Shown: piece after piece, positions 7,132 to 15,144 of the stretch | How the letters are laid out: every line of letters begins with the position of its first letter | Numbering within the stretch: the stretch's first letter is position 1 | NCBI RefSeq assembly: GCF_016462545.1 | Contig: NZ_JAEMTA010000049.1 | Span: 1-40,319 of the forward strand | Source of the DNA: Mycolicibacterium sp. | Lineage (GTDB): Bacteria > Actinomycetota > Actinomycetes > Mycobacteriales > Mycobacteriaceae | Direction: 5' to 3' | Length of the DNA stretch: 40,319 nt | The notes under the pieces: model-generated | The model's input: the letters and a program-made list of their open reading frames with translations, nothing else | Told to the model about the DNA's origin: nothing | The model's database searches: none | Translations under genes and position numbers: made by a program

Positions 7132-8720
7132 CCGACGCAACCCCCTCGACCGCCCTCAACGCCGCCCGTCGCACGGCCGACCTGGCAGCCATCGGTGATG
7201 GCGCACGGGTCGACGTCGTCGTCGTCGGCGGTGGAATCACCGGAACGGGAATCGCGCTGGATGCGGCCGCCCGCGGACTGTCCGTCGTGCTGGTGGAGAA
7301 GCACGACCTCGCCTTCGGGACCAGCCGGTGGAGTTCCAAGCTCGTCCACGGCGGGCTCCGCTACCTGGCCACGGGCAACGTGGGGATCGCTCGTCGCAGT
7401 GCCGTCGAGCGCGGAATCTTGATGACGCGCAACGCTCCTCATCTCGTCACTGCCATGCCACAGCTGGTGCCGCTACTTCCCTCGATGAGCGGTGGTTCAC
7501 GCGCGCTGGTCCGGTTCGGTTTTTTGGCGGGCGACGGACTGCGCACGCTGGCGGGCACTCCGGCATCGACGCTGCCGAGATCACGTCGGGTGGATGCGGC
7601 TCGGGCGCGAGAGTTGGCGCCGACGGTGCGCCGAGACGGACTCGACGGCGCGTTCCTGGCCTACGACGGCCAACTGATCGACGATGCGCGGTTGGTCGTC
7701 GCGGTCGCCCGCACCGCGGCCCAGCACGGCGCGCGGATCCTCACCCGCGTGGCGGCCTCTGACGCCACCGGCACGTCGGTGTGCCTGACCGATCAGCTCA
7801 CCGGTGAATCGCTGGTGCTCGGCGCGCGCGCGGTGATCAATGCCACCGGGGTGTGGGCGGGCGACGTCGACCCGTCGATCACGTTGCGGCCCAGTCGCGG
7901 CACCCACCTGGTCTTCGACGCCGCGGCCTTCGGCAATCCGACTGCGGCGCTGACGGTTCCGATTCCCGGGGAGACCAATCGCTTCGTGTTCGCCATGCCC
8001 GAACAGCTCGGGCGGGTGTATCTGGGACTCACCGACGAGGATGCGGCGGGTCCCATCCCCGACGTGCCCGAACCGACGGCCGCGGAGGTGGCGTTCCTGC
8101 TCGACACCGTGAACACGGCGCTCGACGTCGCCCTGGGTCCCGATGACGTGATTGGCGCCTACGCCGGCTTGCGGCCGCTCATCGAACAGAGGGAGCCGGT
8201 TCGTCGGGTAGGAGCGAAGCGACACGGGAACGAGGTGAGCACCGCGGACGTGTCCCGTGAGCATGCCGTGGTGGAGTCGACGAACGGGGTGCTCAGCGTG
8301 ATCGGCGGAAAACTCACCGAGTACCGCCACATGGCGCAGGACGTGCTGGACCGGGCCGTCGCACTGCGTGCGCTGCCCGCGACGACCTGTCGCACTCGCA
8401 ACCTTCCGCTGGTCGGGGCTCCAGCCAACCCGGTGTCCACGCTGCGCTCGCCCGCCGACCTGCCGTCCTCGCTCGTCGCGCGCTATGGCGCCGAGGCGCC
8501 CAACGTCGTCGCGCGCGCCACCTGCTCACGTCCGAACGCGGCGGTAGCCGAGGGAATCGACGTCATCCGGGCAGAATTCGAATACGCGACGACACACGAG
8601 GGAGCACTCGACGTCGACGACATCCTGGATCGCCGCACCCGCATCGGCCTGGTCGCCGAGGACCGGGAGCGAGTCGAGTCCGTCGCCGCGGAGTTCGTCT
8701 CACATGTCGGCGGGAACTGA
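7128..8720 (+). CDS. glpD: Glycerol-3-phosphate dehydrogenase (FAD-dependent)
   Basis: 530-residue flavoprotein that oxidises sn-glycerol-3-phosphate to DHAP and passes electrons to the quinone pool at the membrane. Visible are the FAD Rossmann motif GGGITGTG (34-41), the GlpD signature SSKLVHGGLRYL (69-80), GLRPLI (348-352) and the C-terminal DAO_C domain. It is slightly longer than GlpD1 of M. tuberculosis (about 516 aa, recalled). Much of the difference lies in an Arg-rich stretch at about 353-370 just before STADVSREHAV. The start is coupled to the TetR gene. Its 3' end overlaps the convergent desaturase gene by 21 bp. Confidence 0.93.
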   Translation: MTDATPSTALNAARRTADLAAIGDGARVDVVVVGGGITGTGIALDAAARGLSVVLVEKHDLAFGTSRWSSKLVHGGLRYLATGNVGIARRSAVERGILMTRNAPHLVTAMPQLVPLLPSMSGGSRALVRFGFLAGDGLRTLAGTPASTLPRSRRVDAARARELAPTVRRDGLDGAFLAYDGQLIDDARLVVAVARTAAQHGARILTRVAASDATGTSVCLTDQLTGESLVLGARAVINATGVWAGDVDPSITLRPSRGTHLVFDAAAFGNPTAALTVPIPGETNRFVFAMPEQLGRVYLGLTDEDAAGPIPDVPEPTAAEVAFLLDTVNTALDVALGPDDVIGAYAGLRPLIEQREPVRRVGAKRHGNEVSTADVSREHAVVESTNGVLSVIGGKLTEYRHMAQDVLDRAVALRALPATTCRTRNLPLVGAPANPVSTLRSPADLPSSLVARYGAEAPNVVARATCSRPNAAVAEGIDVIRAEFEYATTHEGALDVDDILDRRTRIGLVAEDRERVESVAAEFVSHVGGN

Positions 8721-9554
8721 TTCCGGCGGCGCGAACACGCACGTGATGCGTGCCCGCAGTCCGCGGGCACGGCGCAGGTCGGACAGGATGTCGGCGTATC
8801 CGCCGTACTGGAGCTGCAGCATCGAGTCATCCGGCCTCGCACCCACCAGCCCGTAATCGGCGCGGTGGCGTTCCGCCTGGAACGTGCCGAAGAGCCGATC
8901 CCAGACGATGAACATGCCGCCGTAGTTCTTGTCGCGGTACATGGGATCGGTGCTGTGGTGCACCCGGTGATGTGACGGCGTATTCATGAGGTACTCGACG
9001 GGCTTCGGCAGCGTCTCGACGGTCTCGGTGTGCAGAAAGAATTGATAGACCATGTTGAAGCCATAGGCGACGTAGATGGTCCAGGGCTCGAATCCAAGGA
9101 GCGGAAGTGGTAGCCAGAAGATTGCCTCCGACCACGGATTCCACTTCAATCTGAAAGCACTGCTGAAATTGAAGTGGGTGCTGCTGTGGTGTACGCGATG
9201 TCCCGCCCACCCTATTCGAAAGCGGTGCGAGAATCGGTGATTGCAATACCAGGTGAGATCGACGAGGACGATCAGCAGTGCCCAACTCCACCATTCGTCG
9301 GTTGGCACCCGCAATGGTGTCAGATACAGCCACATGGCAGTGAACAGCACCAACGTGGCGAGCTTGAAGCCGAACATGAACAGTAGCGAGACCGCGCCGG
9401 CCAGGACGTTCTCGGTGGTGTCGACACGGTCATAGCCTCGCGATGAAGGCCGCCGTTCCCGGAGTGCGGCGGCCTCGGCAAATGTGAACAGCACGAATAC
9501 CGGAATGGCGTAGACGATGGGATTTTGTGCCAGTTGCCAAAACTGTTGCAGCAT
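8700..9554 (-). CDS. Sterol desaturase / fatty acid hydroxylase family membrane protein
   Basis: 284-residue integral membrane di-iron enzyme. The three histidine boxes are visible: HRFSH (106-110), HRVHH (119-123) and HHRVHH (195-200). Hydrophobic segments lie at about 13-30, 50-80, 92-104 and 145-175. The family hydroxylates or desaturates lipids or sterols with O2. The substrate cannot be read from the sequence. The ATG at 9552-9554 has GGGAG 5 nt upstream. The gene is separated from accD6 by a strong hairpin, so it probably has its own promoter. Position suggests Rv2248 would be its counterpart, but I do not claim homology. Confidence 0.85.
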   Translation of the reverse strand: MLQQFWQLAQNPIVYAIPVFVLFTFAEAAALRERRPSSRGYDRVDTTENVLAGAVSLLFMFGFKLATLVLFTAMWLYLTPLRVPTDEWWSWALLIVLVDLTWYCNHRFSHRFRIGWAGHRVHHSSTHFNFSSAFRLKWNPWSEAIFWLPLPLLGFEPWTIYVAYGFNMVYQFFLHTETVETLPKPVEYLMNTPSHHRVHHSTDPMYRDKNYGGMFIVWDRLFGTFQAERHRADYGLVGARPDDSMLQLQYGGYADILSDLRRARGLRARITCVFAPPESVPADM

Positions 9555-9580
9555 TACGCTCCCATCTGGGCCGAGTCACT

Positions 9581-9608
9581 GTTTGCCCAGAATGGCGGCC
9601 CGGCAAAC
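9581..9608. promoter_or_regulatory. GTTTGCC-N14-GGCAAAC inverted repeat upstream of desaturase gene
   Basis: A 7-bp perfect inverted repeat (9581-9587 and 9602-9608) lies 27 to 54 bp upstream of the desaturase start. It could be an operator or a leader hairpin. The half-site TTTGCC/GGCAAA also occurs in the XRE operator-like site at 38534-38550. No regulator is assigned. Confidence 0.3.
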
Positions 9609-9638
9609 TCAACAATAGCGTGGAAGAGCGCCGAGAAT

Positions 9639-9677
9639 GCGAATGGGCACCCACCGGTTTGGTGGGTGCCCATTCGC
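9639..9677 (-). terminator. Perfect 17-bp hairpin ending the FAS-II/accD6 operon
   Basis: GCGAATGGGCACCCACC (9639-9655) and its exact reverse complement (9661-9677) flank a 5-nt loop. It starts about 30 nt after the accD6 stop at 9707 and is followed on the minus strand by only a weakly U-containing stretch. It also isolates the downstream desaturase gene from the operon. Confidence 0.8.
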
Positions 9678-9706
9678 TGTGGTGCCTTGCGGCGAACCGC
9701 TGTGCC

Positions 9707-11134
9707 CTACAGCGGGATGTTCTTGTGGCGACCGCGACGCGCTGGCGCCTCGGCCAGGGCCTGCGTGAGCACGCTGCGGGTGTGCGGCGGATCGATCTTG
9801 GCGTCGACCACGCCGATCTCGATGGCGCTGTCCACGCCGCCCGCGATCCGCTCGTGCTCGGCGGCCAGCTGGTCGTGCAGAGCCTCGCGGTCCTCGGGTG
9901 CAGCCGCGGCAAGGGTGCGCTTGTGCAAGATTCCCACCGCGGGCTTCGCGCCCATGACGGCGACTTCGGCGTTGGGCCACGCGAACACCTTCGTCGCACC
10001 GAGCGAGCGGGAGTTCATGGCGATGTAGGCGCCGCCGTAGATCTTTCGCGTCACCAGCGTCACGCGTGGAACGGTGGCTTCACCGAACGCGTGCAGCAGT
10101 TTCGCGCCGCGGCGGACGACGCCACCCCACTCCTGGTCTACGCCCGGGAGGTAGCCGGGGACGTCGACGATGACGACGATCGGGATGCCGAACGCGTCGC
10201 AGAGGCGCACGAAACGTGCTGCCTTCTCGGCGCTTTCGGAGTTCAGGCAACCGCCCAGACGCAATGGGTTGTTGGCGAGCACCCCGACGCTGCGGCCGGC
10301 CAACCGGCCGAGACCGACGACCATCGAGGGCGCCCACTTGGACTGAAACTCGTCGAAGGGCGTCTCCTCGTCGAGGAGCGCCGAGATCAGCGGGTGCACG
10401 TCGTAGGCCCGACGGGCCGAATCGGGCAGCAGCGCGCGCAGATCGGAATCGCCCGCCTCGGCCTTGGTGCGGTCGAAATGGCCCTGCTGGCAGAACAATC
10501 CGATCAGTCGGCGGCCACGCTCATACGCGTCGGCCTCGTCGTCGGCGACGATGTGGCACACGCCCGACTTCTTGTGGTGGGTGTCGGGCCCACCGAGCGA
10601 GGCCATGTCGACGTCCTCACCGGTCACGCTGCGAACGATGTCCGGTCCGGTGACGAATACCCGCCCCTCGGGCGCCATGATCACGACGTCGGTGAGCGCA
10701 GGCCCGTAAGCCGCACCGCCGGCGGCGAATCCGACGACGACGGAGATCTGTGGGATGTAGCCCGACGCCCGGATCATGGCCTCGAAGACCAGACCGACGG
10801 CGTGCAGAGCCTTGACGCCCTCGGCCAACCGCGCTCCACCGGAGTGCCAGATGCCGATGATCGGGCTCTGCTCCTCGATGGCGATGTCGTAGGCGTTGAC
10901 GATGTGGCGGCAACCCTCGACGCCCATCGCGCCGCCCATCACGGTGCCGTCGGTGCAGAAGGCGATGGTGCGGACGCCGTTGACCGTTCCACCTGCCGCG
11001 AGCACGCCGGAGCGGTCGCGCTCGTGAAGCAACTCCACGGTGCCGTCATCGAAGAACGTGCGCAGGCGCAACAGCGGATCGCGGGGATCCAGCGACTCGT
11101 CTACGGGGGCCTTATCGGGGGAAATCGTCGTCAT
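9707..11134 (-). CDS. accD6: Acetyl/propionyl-CoA carboxylase carboxyltransferase (beta) subunit AccD6
   Basis: 475-residue biotin-dependent carboxyltransferase, which moves CO2 from biotinylated AccA3 to acetyl-CoA (and propionyl-CoA), giving malonyl-CoA for FAS-I and FAS-II. The whole crotonase-like double domain is present. Recognisable parts are GIWHSGGARL, FAAGGAAYGPALTD, TGPDIVRSVTGE and the C-terminal IYGGAYIAMNSR and EVAVMGAKPAVG. The length equals AccD6 (473 aa in M. tuberculosis, recalled). The ATG at 11132-11134 has AGGAG 6 nt upstream. It lies 16 bp after kasB as the last gene of the FAS-II operon and is followed by a strong terminator. Confidence 0.95.
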   Translation of the reverse strand: MTTISPDKAPVDESLDPRDPLLRLRTFFDDGTVELLHERDRSGVLAAGGTVNGVRTIAFCTDGTVMGGAMGVEGCRHIVNAYDIAIEEQSPIIGIWHSGGARLAEGVKALHAVGLVFEAMIRASGYIPQISVVVGFAAGGAAYGPALTDVVIMAPEGRVFVTGPDIVRSVTGEDVDMASLGGPDTHHKKSGVCHIVADDEADAYERGRRLIGLFCQQGHFDRTKAEAGDSDLRALLPDSARRAYDVHPLISALLDEETPFDEFQSKWAPSMVVGLGRLAGRSVGVLANNPLRLGGCLNSESAEKAARFVRLCDAFGIPIVVIVDVPGYLPGVDQEWGGVVRRGAKLLHAFGEATVPRVTLVTRKIYGGAYIAMNSRSLGATKVFAWPNAEVAVMGAKPAVGILHKRTLAAAAPEDREALHDQLAAEHERIAGGVDSAIEIGVVDAKIDPPHTRSVLTQALAEAPARRGRHKNIPL

Positions 11135-11150
11135 CTCTATCTCCTAGGTC

Positions 11151-12413
11151 TCAATACTTCCCGAAGGCGATCGCTACGTTGTGCCCGCCGAATCCGAACG
11201 AATTGTTGATTGCGTACTGGTACTCGCCGCGCCGCGGTTCTCCGGCGACCACGTCCAGATCGATCTCTGGATCGAGGTTGTGCAGGTTGAGCGTGGGTGG
11301 AACGACTCCGTCCCGCAGCGCCATCACCGTCAGGATGGACTCCACCGCGCCGACCGCGCCGACGGAGTGGCCGAGCGCCGACTTCGGTGCATACACCGCA
11401 GGTCGGTTGTCGCCGAGCGCATTGTTGATGGCCTTGCCCTCGGCTACGTCGCCGACCTGTGTTCCGGTCGCGTGCGCATTGACATGGTCGATGTCGCCTG
11501 GCTCGAGGCCGGCGAGCTGAATGGCCCGCGTGATTGCCTGGCCCGCTTGGTCGCCCGTCGGATCGGGCGCCACGATGTGGTAGCCGTCCGAGGTGACACC
11601 GGCGCCCATCAACCGCGCGAGGATGTTGGCGCCGCGCGCCTTGGCGTGTTCCTCGGTTTCGAGGACCATGAGCCCGGCGCCTTCGCCGAACACGAAGCCG
11701 TTGCGGTCCTTGTCGAACGGCTTGCACGCGCCGGCTGGATCATCGTTGGTGGTGGACAACACGATTCGCATCTGTGCGAACCCCGCGATCGGCACCGCCT
11801 CGATCCTGGTCTCGACGCCGCCGCAAATCGCGACGTCGGCCTCGCCCAACACGATGTTGCGCCACGCGTTGGCGATGGCCTCACTGCCCGACGCGCACGC
11901 CGAGACCGGGGTGACGATGCCTGCCTTGGCTCCGCGCTCCAAGCCGACGGCCGCCGCGGGGGAGTTCGGCATGTACATCTGAACCGCCAATGGTGTGACG
12001 GCCTCGAGGCCCTTCTCCCGCATGCCGTCGTAGGCGTAGAGCAGTTCCTCGCTCGACCCCATTCCGGTGCCGATCGACACCATCAGACGCCTGGTGTCCA
12101 CGTCCGGCGAGCCCGCGTGGTCCCAGGCCCGCCTGGCGACGACGGTCGCCATCTTCTGGAGGTAGGAGAGCCGACGCAATTCGACCGGCGTCAGCTCGCT
12201 TTCGAAGTCCTCCAGCAGATGGCCGCCGATGCGCACCGGAAGGTCGTACAGATCGACGAAGTAGTCATCCAGCGTGCGGATTCCACTCTCGCCGTCGAGC
12301 AACCTCTTCCAGGTGCCGTCCGCATCGGTCGCCAACGCGGTCGTCATGGCGTAACCAGTGACGACCACGTTGGGGAGACCGCTCCCCGTTGAGGGACGAG
12401 CCGAACGAGTCAA
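11151..12413 (-). CDS. kasB: Beta-ketoacyl-ACP synthase KasB (FAS-II elongation)
   Basis: 420-residue condensing enzyme that extends long meromycolyl-AcpM chains with malonyl-AcpM. The thiolase-fold catalytic triad is complete: Cys173 in VSACASG, His314 in NAHATGTQ and His349 in ALGHSVGA. It has the KasB-type N-terminal extension before VVVTGYAMTTALATD. The start is taken as TTG at 12411-12413 with GAAAGG about 9 nt upstream. Other short alternatives exist downstream, so the exact start is uncertain. It is a tandem paralogue of kasA and is in one operon with it. KasB is known to control full mycolate length and acid-fastness. Confidence 0.95.
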   Translation of the reverse strand: MTRSARPSTGSGLPNVVVTGYAMTTALATDADGTWKRLLDGESGIRTLDDYFVDLYDLPVRIGGHLLEDFESELTPVELRRLSYLQKMATVVARRAWDHAGSPDVDTRRLMVSIGTGMGSSEELLYAYDGMREKGLEAVTPLAVQMYMPNSPAAAVGLERGAKAGIVTPVSACASGSEAIANAWRNIVLGEADVAICGGVETRIEAVPIAGFAQMRIVLSTTNDDPAGACKPFDKDRNGFVFGEGAGLMVLETEEHAKARGANILARLMGAGVTSDGYHIVAPDPTGDQAGQAITRAIQLAGLEPGDIDHVNAHATGTQVGDVAEGKAINNALGDNRPAVYAPKSALGHSVGAVGAVESILTVMALRDGVVPPTLNLHNLDPEIDLDVVAGEPRRGEYQYAINNSFGFGGHNVAIAFGKY

Positions 12414-12453
12414 GCGGGGCGACCTTTCAATCTGTCAGAGCCTGATCGGCCGA

Positions 12454-13704
12454 TCAGTAACGCCCGAAGGCCAGGGCGACATTGTGTCCACCGAAGCCGA
12501 ACGAGTTGTTGATGGCGTACTGGTAGTCGCCGTATCGAGGCTCACCCGCGACGACATCGAGATCGATCTCGGGGTCGGGTGTCTCGTAGTTGAGCGTCGG
12601 CGGTATGACGCCGTCGCGCAGCGCCAGCACCGTGAGGATCGACTCCAGTGCGCCGACGGCGCCGATGGAGTGACCGAGTGCCGACTTCGGCGCATACACC
12701 GCGGCGTGTTCCACACCGGCGGACCGGATGGCGTTGGCCTCGGCGACGTCGCCGATCGAGGTGGACGTGGCGTGCGCGTTGACGTGGTTGATGTCCTTCG
12801 GGGACAACCCCGCGGTCTCCATCGCCCGCTTCATCGCGTGGCCGGCCCGAAGGCCGTCCGGTGCAGGAGCGACCATGTGGAAGGCGTCCGACGAGATGCC
12901 GGCACCCATGAGTCGGGCCAACGGCTTGGCGCCGCGAGCCTTGGCATGCTCCTCGGTCTCGATGATCATCATCGCCCCGGCTTCGCCGAAGACGAAGCCG
13001 TCACGGTTCTTGTCGAACGGCCGCGACGCCCCTTCCGGGTCGTCGTTCTTGGTCGACATGGCTCGCATCATCGAGAATGCCGCGATCGGCAGTGCCTCGA
13101 TCATGCCCTCCACGCCACCGCAGACGGCGAAGTCCGCGTCACCCATGACGATCTGACGCCACGCGTGGGCGATGGCCTCCGAGCCCGACGAACAGGCCGA
13201 CACCGGCGTGATGACCCCGGCGCGTGCCCCGAGTTCGAGACCCACCACCGCGGCCGCACCGTTGGGCATGACCATCTGAACGGCGAGCGGGGACACCTTG
13301 CGGGGCCCGCCCTCGTTCATCGCGTCGTACATCTCGACGATCTTCTCGCCGCCGCCGAGACCCGTGCCGATCACGACCGAGAAACGATCGGGATCGACCT
13401 CGGGCCTACCGGCGTTCTCCCACAACTGATTGCCGACGTACTTGGACATCCGCTGGACGTACGACATACGCCGGTGTTCCAGCCGGGACATCAGGGGATC
13501 GAGGGGCTCCGCGAGGTGCCCGCCGATCTTGACGTTCAGATCCCATTTGCCCACGAAGTCGTCTTCGAGCACACGGATGCCGCTCTCGCCCGCCAGCAGA
13601 CCCTTCCACGTGCTTTCGATGTCCGGAGCGAGCGCAGTGGTCGCCGTGACGGCGGTCACGACGACGTTGGGGAAACCACCGTTGGCAGTGGAAGGGCGGG
13701 TCAC
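12454..13704 (-). CDS. kasA: Beta-ketoacyl-ACP synthase KasA (FAS-II elongation)
   Basis: 416-residue condensing enzyme, essential for early meromycolate elongation and the target of thiolactomycin. The catalytic residues fall at the classical KasA numbers: Cys171 (VSACSSG), His311 (NAHATSTS) and His345 (ALGHSIGA). The length is identical to M. tuberculosis KasA (recalled). The GTG at 13702-13704 overlaps the acpM stop (GTGA), coupling synthase to carrier protein. No departure from the family is seen. Compared with KasB it lacks the longer N-terminus. Confidence 0.97.
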   Translation of the reverse strand: MTRPSTANGGFPNVVVTAVTATTALAPDIESTWKGLLAGESGIRVLEDDFVGKWDLNVKIGGHLAEPLDPLMSRLEHRRMSYVQRMSKYVGNQLWENAGRPEVDPDRFSVVIGTGLGGGEKIVEMYDAMNEGGPRKVSPLAVQMVMPNGAAAVVGLELGARAGVITPVSACSSGSEAIAHAWRQIVMGDADFAVCGGVEGMIEALPIAAFSMMRAMSTKNDDPEGASRPFDKNRDGFVFGEAGAMMIIETEEHAKARGAKPLARLMGAGISSDAFHMVAPAPDGLRAGHAMKRAMETAGLSPKDINHVNAHATSTSIGDVAEANAIRSAGVEHAAVYAPKSALGHSIGAVGALESILTVLALRDGVIPPTLNYETPDPEIDLDVVAGEPRYGDYQYAINNSFGFGGHNVALAFGRY

Positions 13705-13994
13705 GAGGTGAACTTGTCGCGCAGTGCCGCGGCAGCCTCGGGGTTCTCTTCCTCGAGCTTCTGGATGTAGGCAACCACGTCGCCCACGGTGCGCAGACCG
13801 GCGAGGTCCTCATCCGGGATCTTCACGCCGTACTTGTCCTCGGTCTGCACGGCGATCTCCACCATCGACAGCGAGTCGATGTCCAGGTCGTCGACGAAGG
13901 ACTTCTCGGGGGTCACTTCGGACGGCTCGATGCCCGTGACTTCTTCGATGATCTCTGCGAGACCCGAGATGATTTCTTCCTGGCTGGCGGCCAC
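13701..13994 (-). CDS. acpM: Meromycolate extension acyl carrier protein AcpM
   Basis: 97-residue acyl carrier protein carrying growing meromycolate chains on 4'-phosphopantetheine. The attachment site is Ser41 in DLDIDSLSMVE. The C-terminal tail past the ACP core (EEENPEAAAALRDKFTS) is shorter than in M. tuberculosis AcpM (115 aa, recalled). The start is GTG at 13992-13994, with AAGGAG 5 nt upstream. The stop overlaps the kasA start. It is separated from fabD by 96 bp holding a small hairpin, so extra AcpM could come from an internal promoter or processing. Confidence 0.96.
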   Translation of the reverse strand: MAASQEEIISGLAEIIEEVTGIEPSEVTPEKSFVDDLDIDSLSMVEIAVQTEDKYGVKIPDEDLAGLRTVGDVVAYIQKLEEENPEAAAALRDKFTS

Positions 13995-14065
13995 TATGGC
14001 TCCTTCTATTCTGTGTTTCCGTGGTATCGACGCTTCCCGATGAAGCGCCGACGTGGAGTTGTCCT

Positions 14066-14082
14066 CCCCGGCGGTGCCGGGG
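14066..14082 (-). other. Short stem-loop in the fabD-acpM gap
   Basis: CCCCGGC (14066-14072), GGT loop and GCCGGGG (14076-14082) form a perfect 7-bp stem just after the fabD stop (14091). It could mark processing, partial termination or mRNA stability between fabD and acpM. Which of these applies is not visible from sequence. Confidence 0.4.
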
Positions 14083-14090
14083 AATTCGGC

Positions 14091-15017
14091 CTAAGCGAGC
14101 TCGGAGAGCCCGTCCAGGTCTGCGGGGGTCTTGACGGCGTACGTCGGTACACCCCGAAGTTCTCGTTTGGCGATGCCCACCAGCGTGCCCGCGGGCGGGA
14201 ACTCGATGATGGCGGCGACCTCACGCTCGCGCATGGTCTGCGTGCACAGGTCCCAGCGCACCGGTCGCGTCAGTTGTGCGACGAGCTTCTCCATCGCGTC
14301 GGCCGCCGATGCGACCGGTTGCCCGTCGGCGTTGGACAGCAGGCTGGTGGTCGGTTCGGCCACCGTGACCGCGTTCGCGGCTGCGGAGTACGCGTCCAGC
14401 GCCGAGGACATGTAGTGCGTGTGAAAGGCGCCCGCGGTGGCGAGCTTGCGAACGCGGGCCTTCTCCGGCGGGTCCTCGACGAGCTTGTCCAGCGCCGAGA
14501 TGGCGCCTGCCGCGACGATCTGTCCTGCCGCGTTGCGATTGGCGGGCACCAGGTCCAGGGCCTCGAGTCGGGCGAGGACCTCGGTCTCGTCACCACCGAG
14601 CACCGCGGCCATGCCCGTCGGCTCCACGGCACACGCCCGTGCCATCTCGGAGCCGCGGGTGGCGGCCAACGTGACGGCGTCGTCTGCGGAGAGCACGCCG
14701 GCGATGGCGTAGGCCGCGATCTCACCGACCGAGTGCCCCGCCACGACCGTGGCGGCGTCGGCAAGCAGGTTCCGCGAGAGGAGTTCCTGGTGCGCCAGCA
14801 GTGTTGCGGCGACGACGAGCGGTTGGGTGACGGCGGTGTCGGTGATCTCGTCGGCGGTCGCGGTCGTGCCCAGCCGGGCCAGATCCAGGCCGATGGCTTC
14901 GGACCACGCTGCGATGCGCGCGTCAGCGCCGGGAAGTTCGAGCCACGGCGACAGCATGCCGGGAGTCTGCGATCCCTGGCCGGGAGCGAGCAGCGCAAGC
15001 ACGGGGGTTTGTGGCAC
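14091..15017 (-). CDS. fabD: Malonyl-CoA:ACP transacylase FabD
   Basis: 308-residue transacylase that loads malonyl groups from malonyl-CoA onto AcpM. Visible are the oxyanion motif APGQGSQTPGM (11-21), the nucleophile Ser96 in GHSVGE, and the His of GAFHTHYM (about 199-206). It is the first FAS-II gene, and the start is GTG at 15015-15017. No strong Shine-Dalgarno is visible. The promoter and probable MabR sites lie in the 127-bp gap behind mabR. Order and strand match Rv2243-Rv2247 (recalled). Confidence 0.95.
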   Translation of the reverse strand: MPQTPVLALLAPGQGSQTPGMLSPWLELPGADARIAAWSEAIGLDLARLGTTATADEITDTAVTQPLVVAATLLAHQELLSRNLLADAATVVAGHSVGEIAAYAIAGVLSADDAVTLAATRGSEMARACAVEPTGMAAVLGGDETEVLARLEALDLVPANRNAAGQIVAAGAISALDKLVEDPPEKARVRKLATAGAFHTHYMSSALDAYSAAANAVTVAEPTTSLLSNADGQPVASAADAMEKLVAQLTRPVRWDLCTQTMREREVAAIIEFPPAGTLVGIAKRELRGVPTYAVKTPADLDGLSELA

Positions 15018-15144
15018 GAATTAAGAGAACACTGTGAAACCGGTTTTGCGTGGTGTAAGAGATTATGAACCTGGTCTTATGTTTTTGTGGAGAACCTACA
15101 AAACCGCGTGTGATGGGACGTCAATGAGATCTCACCGCAACCTC
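15018..15144 (-). promoter_or_regulatory. FAS-II promoter region with probable MabR sites
   Basis: Noticeably A/T-richer than its surroundings. It holds an inverted repeat GTTTTTGT (15081-15088) / ACAAAACC (15098-15105) with a 9-nt spacer, a perfect palindrome AAACCGGTTT (15037-15046), and a possible minus-strand -10 CATAAT (complement of 15062-15067). MabR is known to bind the fabD promoter in mycobacteria, and which repeat it uses here is inferred. CGTGTGATG is also repeated directly at 15107-15115 and 15151-15159. Confidence 0.55.

Noticed and set aside
9527..11209. 560-codon plus-strand open frame
   Set aside because: Antisense to accD6 and crosses its terminator hairpin; no domain.
11181..12392. 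403-codon plus-strand open frame
   Set aside because: Antisense to kasB; an equivalent shadow occurs opposite kasA (12358-13770).
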